64,000 nt of DNA from Chitinophagaceae bacterium (GCA_016708765.1 JADJFD010000001.1:434001-498000), one strand, 5' to 3'. Counted from the first letter of the stretch, positions 18,623-27,808 are shown. The notes: generated by a model from the letters alone, not told the origin. Program-made: numbers and translations.

Positions 18623-19939
18623 TCAAGATTTATTCAGTAAAAAATCTTTCAAAGCTGAATAATCAGCAGGAATGACGATACTGAACTTGTCTTTTTTCAT
18701 AATTGGTAAAAGCGAATCCGGAATACTAATAAAATGACCAGTGGCTTTTTCAACTGCTTCTGGAAACTTAACCGGATGTGCAGTTTCGAGGAAAATTCCT
18801 TTTTCATTTGGATTGTCATTCAGGTAACGCTGTAATGATAAATAACCAACTGCGCCATGTGGATCAAGAATATAATTTTCTTTTTGATAGACTTCAGCAA
18901 TCGTTTTCATTGTTTCCTTATCAGAAATGCTATATGAGCTTAATTTGCTTTTTAATTCGGGAAACTGGTGATGAAAGATTTCTAGTATCCTAACAAAATT
19001 GCTCGGATTGCCTACATCCATGGCATTGGATAATGTAGTAACTGATTGTCTTGGGATTAATTTTTCTGAATCCAAATATTCTGAAACAATATCATTTGCA
19101 TTACAAGCAGCTATAAAATGCTTAATCGGCAAGCCAGATTGCATGGCTAATATTCCAGCGCAGATATTTCCAAAATTTCCGCTGGGAACTGATATTACAG
19201 GTGGATTATTCTTTTCTTTCCATTGTTTGTATGCAAAGAAATAATAGAATTGTTGCGGCAGCCATCTGGCTACATTGATAGAGTTGGCAGAAGTGAGAAA
19301 TAATTTTTCTTTAATGTCCTTATCTGTAAATGCTTGTTTCACCATTTGCTGGCAATCATCAAATGTTCCTTGTACTTCTAATGCTTTTATATTCTTGCCA
19401 AGTGTTGTTAACTGCTTTTCCTGAACAGGGCTTACTTTTCCCGATGGATAAAGTATAATTACATCTACTCCTTCTACATCATAAAAACCATTGGCAACAG
19501 CTCCACCGGTGTCGCCGGAAGTGGCAACGAGAACTGTTACATTACGTTTTATACTGCTTTCAGTGTTCTGACTCAGGAAATGGCCGAGACAACGGCTCAT
19601 AAATCTAGCACCAACATCTTTAAAAGCCAATGTTGGGCCATGAAATAATTCAAGTGACGAAATTTTGTCATTTACTTCTACCAATGGAATTGGGAAATTC
19701 ACCGTTTCAGAAACAATTTGAAAAAGACTTTCATCATCAATCGTATTGCCTACATATGGCTTGATGACACGGAATGCAATTTCTTCATTCGAGGTGCTTT
19801 CAATTTTATTGATAAGTTCTTTATCAACTTGGGGAATTACTTCCGGAAAATATAATCCCTTATCCGGCGCCTGTCCTTTTATTGTCGCTTCTTTAAAATC
19901 AACTATTGGCGATTCTTTATTTGTGCTGTAATACTTCAC
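18623..19939 (-). CDS. thrC: Threonine synthase
   Basis: A 438-residue PLP enzyme that converts O-phosphohomoserine to threonine. The N-terminal MKYYSTNKESPIVDFKEATI and the PLP-lysine motif FHGPTLAFKDVGARF are diagnostic. Residues VLVATSGDTGGAVANGF form the phosphate-binding loop, and SVPSGNFGNICAGI is a second conserved PLP-phosphate contact. It starts with GTG. It is the third gene of thrA-thrB-thrC, 35 bases after thrB, and should respond to the same leader-peptide control. Confidence 0.97.
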   Translation of the reverse strand: MKYYSTNKESPIVDFKEATIKGQAPDKGLYFPEVIPQVDKELINKIESTSNEEIAFRVIKPYVGNTIDDESLFQIVSETVNFPIPLVEVNDKISSLELFHGPTLAFKDVGARFMSRCLGHFLSQNTESSIKRNVTVLVATSGDTGGAVANGFYDVEGVDVIILYPSGKVSPVQEKQLTTLGKNIKALEVQGTFDDCQQMVKQAFTDKDIKEKLFLTSANSINVARWLPQQFYYFFAYKQWKEKNNPPVISVPSGNFGNICAGILAMQSGLPIKHFIAACNANDIVSEYLDSEKLIPRQSVTTLSNAMDVGNPSNFVRILEIFHHQFPELKSKLSSYSISDKETMKTIAEVYQKENYILDPHGAVGYLSLQRYLNDNPNEKGIFLETAHPVKFPEAVEKATGHFISIPDSLLPIMKKDKFSIVIPADYSALKDFLLNKS

Positions 19940-19974
19940 TGAAAATTGAATATTGTTTATTGATCATTGAATAT

Positions 19975-20964
19975 TTAGCTCATTATTTCTACACCTTTCT
20001 TATTGATTGTTGTTACATAGGTATTGTAATCAATTCCGATTCGTTCATACACTTCTTTCATAACTGTTTCAACTGCTTCAGCCGTTTTTTTATCCTTACT
20101 TAGCATAAACATGGAAGGCCCAGAACCTGAAATGCCACCACCCAAAGCACCGGCTTCTTTGCATTTATTTTTCACTTCATCGAAACCCGGAATAAGAATA
20201 CTGCGTACAGGTTCTATGATCACATCTTCCAATGAACGGCCAATCAGGTCAACATCATTCTTTAAAAATCCTGTTACCAATCCTGCAATATTTCCCCATT
20301 GTTTGATAGCATCTTTTAATAAAACTTGCTGACGCAGAATTTGTCTTGCATCAGAAGTTCTTACTTCTATTTGCGGATGTACAATTGTTACAAATAAATC
20401 TGGCGATGAAAGCGGAATAATATCTAACGGATGTATAGAACGAATCAAACTTACTCCACCTAAAATACAGGGAGCAATATTATCGGCATGTTTTACACCC
20501 GAAGCCAATTTTTCACCGTTCATGGCAAACTGTGCCACTTCGTCGGAAGAAAATATATTTCCTAATAAATGATTAGCTGCTACTGCTGCTCCGGCGGCAC
20601 TTGCTGCACTGGAACCAATTCCGCTTCCGGGTTTGATATGTTTATCAATTATAATTTCAAATCCAATTTTATTATCCATACTTTCTATGATGGATAATAA
20701 TACAACACCTGCCACATTTTTTTCAGGTTCAGTTGGTAAGTTGAAATTGTCCTTATTATGAATAATGACTTTGGGTTCATCAATTAAAGTCAGCTCCATT
20801 ATATCATATGGCTCTTTCAATGCCATTCCCAAAATATCAAACCCACAAACAAGATTTGCAACAGTTCCGGGACTATGTACTTTAACTGAGCCCCCTAAAT
20901 CCCCCGTATGGGGGACTTTAGTCTCCGAATTTGTAAACTTTCCTTTTTCTTTTATCGGTTCCAA
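19975..20964 (-). CDS. thrB: Homoserine kinase with a repeat-encoded N-terminal extension
   Basis: A 329-residue GHMP kinase that phosphorylates homoserine for ThrC. The normal family start corresponds to residue 27 onward (VKVHSPGTVANLVCGFDILG); the ATP-binding GHMP motif is PGSGIGSSAASAAGAAVAA and the C-terminal motif GGGISGSGPSMF. The first 26 residues are extra, and residues 16-26 (KVPHTGDLGGS) are the translation of a C/G-rich palindromic repeat. The only canonical start codon is TTG at 20964; there is no ATG near residue 27. The repeat appears to have replaced the native initiation site. Confidence 0.95.
   Translation of the reverse strand: MEPIKEKGKFTNSETKVPHTGDLGGSVKVHSPGTVANLVCGFDILGMALKEPYDIMELTLIDEPKVIIHNKDNFNLPTEPEKNVAGVVLLSIIESMDNKIGFEIIIDKHIKPGSGIGSSAASAAGAAVAANHLLGNIFSSDEVAQFAMNGEKLASGVKHADNIAPCILGGVSLIRSIHPLDIIPLSSPDLFVTIVHPQIEVRTSDARQILRQQVLLKDAIKQWGNIAGLVTGFLKNDVDLIGRSLEDVIIEPVRSILIPGFDEVKNKCKEAGALGGGISGSGPSMFMLSKDKKTAEAVETVMKEVYERIGIDYNTYVTTINKKGVEIMS
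20887..20928. repeat. Palindromic repeat overlapping the thrB 5' end
   Basis: CCCCCTAAATCCCCC followed by GTAT and GGGGGACTTTAG form a long imperfect hairpin (CTAAAGTCCCCC against GGGGGATTTAG). It belongs to the C/G-rich intergenic repeats seen elsewhere in this window and is translated as part of ThrB. Confidence 0.65.
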
Positions 20965-21017
20965 TTCTTTAATTTATGTATTTACAATTCTTGTAAAAAT
21001 TTTTAAATTTTGTGATT

Positions 21018-21074
21018 CGAAAGCCCCTCCTTCCGAGTTCCCTGAAAGGGAACGAACGGAGTTCAAGGGAGGCC
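21018..21074. repeat. Nested palindromic repeat between thrA and thrB
   Basis: AAGCCCCTCCTTCCGAGTTC leads into GTTCCCTGAAAGGGAAC and closes with an AAGGGAGGCCTTT arm. It starts just after the thrA stop codon, inside the operon. Confidence 0.65.
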
Positions 21075-21075
21075 T

Positions 21076-23520
21076 TTAAACTTTGCTTGCTCTTATAATA
21101 TCTGCGAATACACCACTAGCAGTTACTTCTGCTCCTGCACCTGCTCCTTTAATCACAAGAGGTTGTTCAGGGTATCTGTCTGTATAAAATAACACCACAT
21201 TGTCTTTTCCATATAAATGGTAAAGATCATGTTTAGGATCAATATGCTGTAACCCTACTGATGCTTTACCATTATCAAAGGAAGCTACAAATTTCAATTT
21301 GCATCCGGCAGCATCAGCTTCCTTAACCAATTTTTTAAAATGTTCTTCTTCATTCGCCATTTCTTTATAAAAATCTTCTACAGTTCCTTGCATACAAGCT
21401 GGTGGCATAAATGAGTTATTGGCAATATTATCCATTTCTATTTTTACACCAGCTTCTCTTGCAAGAATCATAATCTTCCGCATTACATCTGTGCCACCTA
21501 AATCTAATCTTGGGTCTGGCTCTGTATAACCTTCATCTTGTGCTTGTTTAACTACGTCAGCAAATTTCCTTGTGCCATCGTAATTATTAAACACAAAATT
21601 CAATGTTCCACTTAATACTGCTTTTATTTTATGCACTCTATCACCGCTATATACTAGGTCATTTAATGTAGCAATGACAATTAGCCCTGCACCAACATTT
21701 GTCTCAAACAAAAACTGACTGTTGAATTCTCTTGCCAGGTCTTTTATCTTTTTATAATTATCGTAAGCAGATGAAGCTGCTACTTTATTACAAGCAACAA
21801 CTGAAATACTATTTTCTAATAATTGATCGTACACTCCAGCCACTTTATCATTGGCGGTGATATCAACAAAAATTGAATTGCGTAGGTTTCGGTTAATTAT
21901 CTCATCAACAAAACCCTGTAAACTTGCAGGATTTCCATCATTTAGTTTTTCTTTCCAATTATCCAATGGAATTCCCTCTTCGTCAATAAGCATTTTGCGG
22001 CTGTTGCTCAATCCGACAACTCTTAACTGTAAGTTCATTCTTTCTTTTAAGAATTCGGCTTGCTGATTTATTTGTGCCAATAATTTTCCGCCAACATTTC
22101 CTGTTCCGGAAATAAATAAGTTTATAAGTTTAAATGTTGTTTCAAAGAATTCTTCATGCAATACGTTTATTGCTTTCTTTACATTTTTGGTGGCAATAAC
22201 TGTTGAAATATTCTTTTCAGACGAACCTTGTGCAATAGCTCTGATGTTTACACCGTTTCTGCCCAGTGCGCCAAACATTCTGCCACTAATACCGGTATGA
22301 TTCTTCATATTCTCACCAACCAACGCAACAATCGAAAGATCTGCTTCAACTTTCAAGGGTTCTACTTTCTGCAATGCAATTTCATTTGCAAAAGCAATGT
22401 CAATACTATGTTTTGCTTTTCCAGCATCTTTCGAATCAATGCCGACACAAATGGAATGCTCAGATGAACTTTGAGTAATCAGAATCACATTGATCTTTTC
22501 ACTGCTCAATGCTTCAAACAATCTTTTTGAAAAACCGGGAATACCAACCATTCCACTTCCTTCCAAACTTATTAAAGCAATATTATTGATGCTTGAAATT
22601 CCTCTTACTATATTTCCATTTGAAGAACTTGTCGACTCAATCAATGTGCCAGCATCTGTTGGTGCAAATGTGTTTTTTATCCAAACAGGAATGGCTTTAT
22701 TCATTACCGGTTTAATAGTTGGGGGATAAATTACTTTAGCCCCAAAATGCGACAGTTCCATCGCTTCCTGATAGGAAATGTTGGGAATGATGCGGGCATT
22801 GCTTGTTAGCCTTGGGTCGGCCGTCATCATGCCACTAACGTCTGTCCAAACCTCAAGTGCTTTTGCATTTAATGCTGAAGCAATGATTGCCGCCGTATAA
22901 TCTGAACCGCCTCTTCCTAAAGTAGTTGTAACTCCGTTTTTATCTGTGGCAATAAAACCGGGTACAATGATAATTGATGCCGATTGTGAATTATAGTAAC
23001 CATTTATTTTAGATTCTGTTTCTTTAAAATCGACTTCGGCTGCTGTAAAAGCAGAATTGGTAACAATCAGTTCTTTTGCATCTTTCCAAACTGCATCCAC
23101 TTTATTTGCATTAAAAGCTGCTGCGATAATTTGAGACGAAATCCATTCGCCATAACTACTGATACGATCTTTTGATCTTGCTGTTAGTTCTCCCAATAAA
23201 AAGATACCATTACAAATATCTTCCAGTTCATTACAACTTTTCTTTACCAAACTTAGTAACTGACTTTGCTGTGCAACAGGAATCAATTGTTTTACTGCTT
23301 CAAGATGTCTTTGCTCAAATTCGCTGAGTTTTTCTTTATACAATTCATTACCCATTTCAGCTAATGAAGCAGCATTCAGCAACAAATCCGTTACACCGCC
23401 TAATGCAGAAACAACCACAATCGTTTTATCTTTTTGCGATGACAGCTTTACAATCTCTATTACCTTTTTTATGTTTTCGGCATTGGCAACCGAAGTACCT
23501 CCGAATTTTAAAACCTGCAT
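21076..23520 (-). CDS. thrA: Bifunctional aspartokinase / homoserine dehydrogenase I
   Basis: An 814-residue fusion catalysing the first and third steps from aspartate to homoserine. The aspartokinase starts with MQVLKFGGTSVANAENI and contains TTLGRGGSDYTAAIIA. Two ACT regulatory domains lie at about 310-450 (ISLEGSGMVGIPGFSKRLFE; IVALVGENMKNHTGISGRMF). The dehydrogenase begins with the NAD(P) fold LFISGTGNVGGKLL near residue 467 and has GTLNFVFNNY and the catalytic-region DEGYTEPDPRLDLGGTD. Threonine probably inhibits it through the ACT domains. It heads thrA-thrB-thrC and is preceded by a Thr/Ile-rich leader peptide. Confidence 0.97.
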   Translation of the reverse strand: MQVLKFGGTSVANAENIKKVIEIVKLSSQKDKTIVVVSALGGVTDLLLNAASLAEMGNELYKEKLSEFEQRHLEAVKQLIPVAQQSQLLSLVKKSCNELEDICNGIFLLGELTARSKDRISSYGEWISSQIIAAAFNANKVDAVWKDAKELIVTNSAFTAAEVDFKETESKINGYYNSQSASIIIVPGFIATDKNGVTTTLGRGGSDYTAAIIASALNAKALEVWTDVSGMMTADPRLTSNARIIPNISYQEAMELSHFGAKVIYPPTIKPVMNKAIPVWIKNTFAPTDAGTLIESTSSSNGNIVRGISSINNIALISLEGSGMVGIPGFSKRLFEALSSEKINVILITQSSSEHSICVGIDSKDAGKAKHSIDIAFANEIALQKVEPLKVEADLSIVALVGENMKNHTGISGRMFGALGRNGVNIRAIAQGSSEKNISTVIATKNVKKAINVLHEEFFETTFKLINLFISGTGNVGGKLLAQINQQAEFLKERMNLQLRVVGLSNSRKMLIDEEGIPLDNWKEKLNDGNPASLQGFVDEIINRNLRNSIFVDITANDKVAGVYDQLLENSISVVACNKVAASSAYDNYKKIKDLAREFNSQFLFETNVGAGLIVIATLNDLVYSGDRVHKIKAVLSGTLNFVFNNYDGTRKFADVVKQAQDEGYTEPDPRLDLGGTDVMRKIMILAREAGVKIEMDNIANNSFMPPACMQGTVEDFYKEMANEEEHFKKLVKEADAAGCKLKFVASFDNGKASVGLQHIDPKHDLYHLYGKDNVVLFYTDRYPEQPLVIKGAGAGAEVTASGVFADIIRASKV

Positions 23521-23618
23521 GTACCACTGATTAAAATGAAAAAAAAATGATTTAGGAATATTCTTATGAAGTTATCCTTCTAAGTGTAGCATAAAGCCCA
23601 ATGATGATATGGAAATAT

Positions 23619-23637
23619 ACAACCCTTAACGGGTTGT
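23619..23637 (-). promoter_or_regulatory. Hairpin overlapping the leader-peptide stop
   Basis: Minus-strand ACAACCC-GTTAA-GGGTTGT, a perfect 7-bp stem whose loop contains the leader stop codon. No T-run follows directly, so it may be a pause hairpin or part of alternative pairing rather than a terminator. A similar palindrome without a leader ORF is present near 16353. Confidence 0.5.
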
Positions 23638-23667
23638 TGTAATTGTTGTGGTAGTAATGGAAGCCAT
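23626..23667 (-). CDS. thr operon leader peptide (thrL-like)
   Basis: A 13-codon ORF reading M-A-S-I-T-T-T-T-I-T-T-T-R then TAA. Seven of 13 codons are Thr and two are Ile, the amino acids made through this pathway, as in E. coli ThrL. It lies 105 bases upstream of thrA on the same strand. Ribosome stalling at the Thr/Ile codons would sense charged tRNA levels. The last Thr codons form the 5' arm of the hairpin ACAACCC-GTTAA-GGGTTGT. The peptide is seen directly; the attenuation mechanism is inferred. Confidence 0.75.
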   Translation of the reverse strand: MASITTTTITTTR

Positions 23668-23887
23668 TACAGGAGTAGAGAAATTGATATTTGTGTATTT
23701 TTTTACCACTTTGTATTCTGTGTGATCCACAATATAGAAATAAATCTTTAAAAGGCAATTATTGGTGCATTAAAATTTTCCGCTTCTGCCCCAACCCGAA
23801 GGGAGATACAGTTATTATTATCGACCATTTCTGCTCAATCCTATAAGTTTTTAGAATCCGAAACTGAGAAAATATTAATGCACTCAA

Positions 23888-24715
23888 TCATTCAGCAAAA
23901 GAATCTGCGGCTTTTTTTACGCTTCCGAATTTCAGCAAAAGATTTTTTGCTTTCTCATAATTGGTTTCACTTATTCTTTCCATCAGCATTTTGGTACCAC
24001 GGTCAACCAATTTCTCATTGGTCAGTTGCATATTCACCATCTTATTACCTTCTACTCTTCCCAATTGTATCATAGCTGTTGTTGAAATCATATTCAACAC
24101 CAACTTCTGTGCAGTTCCACTTTTCATTCGAGTGCTGCCAGTAACAAACTCAGGCCCTACAACAACTTCTATCGGAAAATCAGCAGCTTCACTTACCGGG
24201 GAACCGGGATTGCATGCAATACTTCCTGTAATAATTTTCTTTTTTTTACATTCTTCCAATGCGCCAATTACATACGGTGTGGTTCCACTCGCTGCAATTC
24301 CAACTACAACATCTTTTTCACTTACATTATAGGCTTCGAGATCTTTCCAACCTTGTTCTTTATCGTCTTCTGCATTTTCTACGGCATTTGTAATTGCTTT
24401 TTCTCCCCCAGCGATTATACCAATTACTAATCCGTAGGGAACACCATAAGTTGGGGGACATTCGCTGGCATCGAGTATTCCTAATCTTCCACTAGTTCCA
24501 GCACCAATATAGAAAAGGCGACCGCCCATCAGCATTTTGTCGGTAACAGCTTCTACCAGCTTTTCAATTTGTGGAATTGCTTTTTCAATTGCAGCGGGAA
24601 CAGTTTTATCTTCTGAATTTGTATTGACGAGAATTTCACCAATCGACATTTTTTCCAGATTGTGGAAACGACTTGGTTGCTCGGTTATTTTTTCGAATGC
24701 CATACTTGTGTTCAT
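23888..24715 (-). CDS. murQ: N-acetylmuramic acid 6-phosphate etherase
   Basis: A 275-residue SIS-domain lyase that removes the lactyl ether from MurNAc-6-P to give GlcNAc-6-P during peptidoglycan recycling. Seen motifs are LFYIGAGTSGRLGILDASEC (sugar-phosphate loop with the family Asp-Ala-Ser-Glu-Cys), VGIAASGTTPYVIGAL and EFVTGSTRMKSGTAQKLVLN. Length is normal for Bacteroidota, which lack the longer C-terminal tail of the E. coli enzyme. It follows the BadF-type kinase by three bases, an operon that would phosphorylate and then process cell-wall amino sugars. Confidence 0.95.
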   Translation of the reverse strand: MNTSMAFEKITEQPSRFHNLEKMSIGEILVNTNSEDKTVPAAIEKAIPQIEKLVEAVTDKMLMGGRLFYIGAGTSGRLGILDASECPPTYGVPYGLVIGIIAGGEKAITNAVENAEDDKEQGWKDLEAYNVSEKDVVVGIAASGTTPYVIGALEECKKKKIITGSIACNPGSPVSEAADFPIEVVVGPEFVTGSTRMKSGTAQKLVLNMISTTAMIQLGRVEGNKMVNMQLTNEKLVDRGTKMLMERISETNYEKAKNLLLKFGSVKKAADSFAE

Positions 24716-24718
24716 ATT

Positions 24719-25561
24719 TTAGCTGTGGTATGCTACTAAACCTTCCATCGGATTTTTCAACACCTTACTCAATTCAAACTCGTAACTGTTGCACAGTTGC
24801 TGCACTACGTCTTTAAAACCAAATGCAATACTTCCGGCAAAATGAACGGGCATTGTCCATGTTTCCCTGTACTTGCAAAGATGGTTAAAGAAGAAGTCAT
24901 TTATTCCATCTTCAATAATATTTTCAATCATATAATGTCCGCGGTTTTCTGCAAGGAACTTGGCAAACCCTGCCAGATAGCGGTTTGGCAACGGTTTTTT
25001 ATATACGTTTTCTAATATTTCAGCGGCATTTGTTGTATAAGTAAGATCAAAACGGCCTCTCAATTCATAATCAAAAGTACCGTACAGATAGTATTGAATA
25101 ACTTTTCGTCCAAGATAGGCTCCGCTACCTTCGTCTCCCAGCACATATCCCAGTCCTGGGCTATTTTTCACAATTCTTTTCCCATCATAATAGCAAGAAT
25201 TGGAACCAGTGCCAAGAATACAGGCAACTCCCTTTTCTCTTCCACATAATGCCCGGGCAGCGGCCATCAAATCATGGGTTACCTCTATTTTAGCTCCTGC
25301 AAAGACTTTGCTTATTGCTTTCTTTACGGACTTTACATTTGTCGGATTGGCACAACCGGTTCCATAATAGAAAACTTCTCCAACTTCAATATTTTTAAGT
25401 TTTGGCTTCAATTCCTTTTGTAATAAATCTATTATCTGCTCTGTATTTAAAAAGTAGGGACTTATTCCTTGAGTAATGATGGTTTTCTTTTTCCCGTTAT
25501 TTATCAAACACCACTCTCCTTTTGTGGCTCCACAGTCAGCTATTAATTTTACTTCCGGCAT
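24719..25561 (-). CDS. BadF/BadG-type N-acetylglucosamine/N-acetylmuramate kinase
   Basis: About 280 residues from the ATG at 25561 (MPEVKLIADCGATKGEW); the frame extends upstream to 25606 but the family starts here. It is an ASKHA-fold ATPase: phosphate-1 loop ADCGATKGEW, a second nucleotide loop ILGTGSNSCYYDG, and the conserved YVLGDEGSGAYLGRKVIQYY. Because the next gene is murQ, the likely substrate is MurNAc and/or GlcNAc released during wall turnover, as proposed for MurK-type kinases. Substrate specificity is inferred from context. Confidence 0.85.
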   Translation of the reverse strand: MPEVKLIADCGATKGEWCLINNGKKKTIITQGISPYFLNTEQIIDLLQKELKPKLKNIEVGEVFYYGTGCANPTNVKSVKKAISKVFAGAKIEVTHDLMAAARALCGREKGVACILGTGSNSCYYDGKRIVKNSPGLGYVLGDEGSGAYLGRKVIQYYLYGTFDYELRGRFDLTYTTNAAEILENVYKKPLPNRYLAGFAKFLAENRGHYMIENIIEDGINDFFFNHLCKYRETWTMPVHFAGSIAFGFKDVVQQLCNSYEFELSKVLKNPMEGLVAYHS

Positions 25562-25646
25562 AAAGATTTGTTGAATTAGATGAACAGAAATTTGCTTTCC
25601 GCTCAAATCAAGTATTTTGCGTCAAATTACACAATAAAGTATTACG

Positions 25647-27230
25647 ATGGTGAATAAAAAATTGCAAGTTTGGTTACCGTTACTATTTTCTTTGGTTTTA
25701 ATAATTGGAATGTTGTTGGGTTACAAGCTGAATGATAAGGGAGGGAATAAAAATGGCTTTTTTGCATCCAACAGCAGCAACTCATTACAAGAAGCACTTG
25801 ACCTTATAAAATTAAGATATGTTGACTCTGTAAATATTGGAGAACTTGAAGGGAAAGCGATACAGGAAATAATGACGGAATTAGACCCACATTCTGTTTA
25901 CCTGCCACCAGTAAAAGTGCAATCCGCCAATGAAGACCTGGCAGGAAATTTTGAAGGAATCGGATTAGAGTTCAATGTATTTAGTGATACAGTAAATATT
26001 GTTTATGTAATCCCAAATGGCCCAAGTGATAAGGCAGGTTTGTTAATTGGTGATAAAATAGTTGCAGTTAATAAGGTTTCACTAACCCAGAAAACATTTG
26101 ACACGGACAGCATAAAAAAATATATCCGTGGTGATAGAGGCTCAACAGCCGACTTGCAAATAATAAGAGAGTCAAAACAATTATTAGTATCTGTAACAAG
26201 AGGAAACATTCCCGTTTCTTCTGTAGATGCTGCTTATATGATTGAAAAAACGACTGGTTATATAAAACTGAACAAGTTTACAGAAAACAGCTATGAGGAA
26301 TTTATGCAGGCAATGGAAAACTTGCAAAAACAAGGAATGCAAAGCCTCATTTATGATTTGCGGGGAAATGGAGGCGGTTTTATGAATGAAGCGGTAGATA
26401 TGGCGGATGAATTTTTAGATGGCGATAAACTTATTGTGTACACGGCTGGTGTTAATAATAAGAAAAGAGAATACCGTTGCAAAAGACCAGGCTTATTTGA
26501 AAAAGGCAAGCTAGTATTATTAGTAGATGAATTATCTGCAAGTGCCAGCGAAGTATTAGCAGGTGCTTTGCAAGACTGGTGTAGGGCAACAATAATTGGT
26601 CGCCGTACTTTTGGAAAGGGCTTAGTGCAGGAACAATATCCGCTTAGTGATGGTTCTGCAATCCGATTAACTGTTGCGAGATATTACAGTCCTTTGGGAA
26701 GAAGCATTCAGCGATCCTATGAAAATGGGAAGAAAGTTTATATGGATGAATTGTGGGAACGTTTTAATAGCGGCGAATTACTTTCTGCAGATTCTATAAG
26801 ATTACATACAGATGATAAAAGGTTTATGACGAGTTGTAAGGATACATTGTATGGAGGTGAAGGAATTACTCCTAACTTTTTTGTACCATTAGATACCAGT
26901 TTTTCTCAACGAAAAATAGTGAGGTTGTTGACAGAAACAAATATCAGCAACATTATTTATCTGTATTACATGGAAAACAAACAGCAGCTTGCTCAATATA
27001 AAACAGCACATGACTATGCGCAAAGCTTTGATGCAACTGGCCTTTGGAATAAACTTGTGAAAACAGCAAATGGTTCTTATGATTTCAGCAAACTATCTGC
27101 ACAAGAAAAGAATTTGCTGCAACAAAGACTAAAAGCTCAATTAGCAAGGTATAAATGGAGAAACGATGGTTTTTACCAGGTAATGAATAATGAAGATGCT
27201 GTCATAAGAAAAGCATTGGAAAAGATATAA
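25647..27230 (+). CDS. S41-family C-terminal processing peptidase (CtpA-like)
   Basis: A 527-residue periplasmic serine protease with an N-terminal membrane anchor (residues 8-27). A PDZ domain covers about 95-175 (EGIGLEFN, NGPSDKAGLLIGDKIVAVN). The catalytic domain shows YDLRGNGGG (about 237-245), the Ser region ELSASASEVLAGAL (295-308) and the Lys in RRTFGKGLVQ (K324), the Ser-Lys dyad of tail-specific proteases. The last ~130 residues form the C-terminal helical domain typical of Bacteroidota members. It probably degrades or trims envelope proteins. It stands alone, with a bidirectional terminator immediately after it. Confidence 0.93.
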   Translation: MVNKKLQVWLPLLFSLVLIIGMLLGYKLNDKGGNKNGFFASNSSNSLQEALDLIKLRYVDSVNIGELEGKAIQEIMTELDPHSVYLPPVKVQSANEDLAGNFEGIGLEFNVFSDTVNIVYVIPNGPSDKAGLLIGDKIVAVNKVSLTQKTFDTDSIKKYIRGDRGSTADLQIIRESKQLLVSVTRGNIPVSSVDAAYMIEKTTGYIKLNKFTENSYEEFMQAMENLQKQGMQSLIYDLRGNGGGFMNEAVDMADEFLDGDKLIVYTAGVNNKKREYRCKRPGLFEKGKLVLLVDELSASASEVLAGALQDWCRATIIGRRTFGKGLVQEQYPLSDGSAIRLTVARYYSPLGRSIQRSYENGKKVYMDELWERFNSGELLSADSIRLHTDDKRFMTSCKDTLYGGEGITPNFFVPLDTSFSQRKIVRLLTETNISNIIYLYYMENKQQLAQYKTAHDYAQSFDATGLWNKLVKTANGSYDFSKLSAQEKNLLQQRLKAQLARYKWRNDGFYQVMNNEDAVIRKALEKI

Positions 27231-27235
27231 AATAA

Positions 27236-27270
27236 AAAATGCTGCCTAGCTTTTGCAAGGCAGCATTTAG
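27236..27270. terminator. Bidirectional terminator after the S41 protease gene
   Basis: Stem AAATGCTGCCT / AGGCAGCATTT between two convergent genes, A-rich on the left and T-containing on the right. Confidence 0.8.
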
Positions 27271-27292
27271 ATTTGCTGTGAGGTTTATTAAA

Positions 27293-27673
27293 TTATTGCT
27301 TCTCTTTATTATCATCCCACCATTTCTTTTCCATTTTGTAAGAACCAAGCAATCCCAAACCGCCGCCAATTGCTATAAGGGCAAAATAAATCGGTACATT
27401 TTTATCGCCCTGATTTCCAAATTTATTAATCTCAACCGGCAACATATAGTTGTCCATTAGGTAAGCTAGAAATAAGCCTACCCCTGCTCCAATCAGCAAC
27501 AAAGCCCATTTCAGGTTTTTATAGGGAGCTGGTCGGTTAGCAAACTCTTTAGGATTCATTCCTTTTTCTATCATCGCCAGATTCTGACGGGTTTTCAGAT
27601 AATAAATGCCAAATATCATGGCAAAACCACCTGCAAACATGGTAATCGGTACTAAAGCTTCTCCTCCACTCAT
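27293..27673 (-). CDS. Small membrane protein, DUF6249-like
   Basis: 126 residues with three hydrophobic helices (about 8-26, 54-72, 92-110). Between the first two is the cytosolic stretch LKTRQNLAMIEKGMNPKEF, typical of the DUF6249 family of small Bacteroidota membrane proteins. Function is unknown. In many genomes such proteins lie next to an ECF sigma factor; here the ECF gene starts 240 bases away and divergently, so shared control is possible. Confidence 0.7.
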   Translation of the reverse strand: MSGGEALVPITMFAGGFAMIFGIYYLKTRQNLAMIEKGMNPKEFANRPAPYKNLKWALLLIGAGVGLFLAYLMDNYMLPVEINKFGNQGDKNVPIYFALIAIGGGLGLLGSYKMEKKWWDDNKEKQ

Positions 27674-27808
27674 AATTGTAAATTTATTTTTTAATAATTT
27701 GTTTTCTAGTTGTTTTATCAGACAACATGGTTTTAAATCTGGTTACACTTTTAAAGAACTATTTTTCTGAACCAGCTTACAAATAATAAGACTACGGCAG
27801 ATTAAATG

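Larger units (their letters stand above)
23521..23887 (-). promoter_or_regulatory. Leader region of the thr operon
   Basis: This 367-base gap holds, in minus-strand order: a palindrome-like stretch around CAACCCGAAGGG (23800-23812), the leader peptide, a hairpin overlapping its stop codon, and a weaker hairpin (23555-23577, GGATA/TATTCC arms) followed by nine T (23547-23539) just before thrA. The layout is that of a transcription attenuator. No exact TAnnTTTG was found; TATATTGT on the minus strand near 23735 is the nearest approach. Confidence 0.55.

Noticed and set aside
23961..24332. A 123-codon open frame antisense to murQ
   Set aside because: murQ is unambiguous on the minus strand; the antisense frame has no family motif.
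25562..25606. Upstream extension of the BadF-type kinase
   Set aside because: The 15 extra codons have no family match; the ATG at 25561 begins the conserved sequence.
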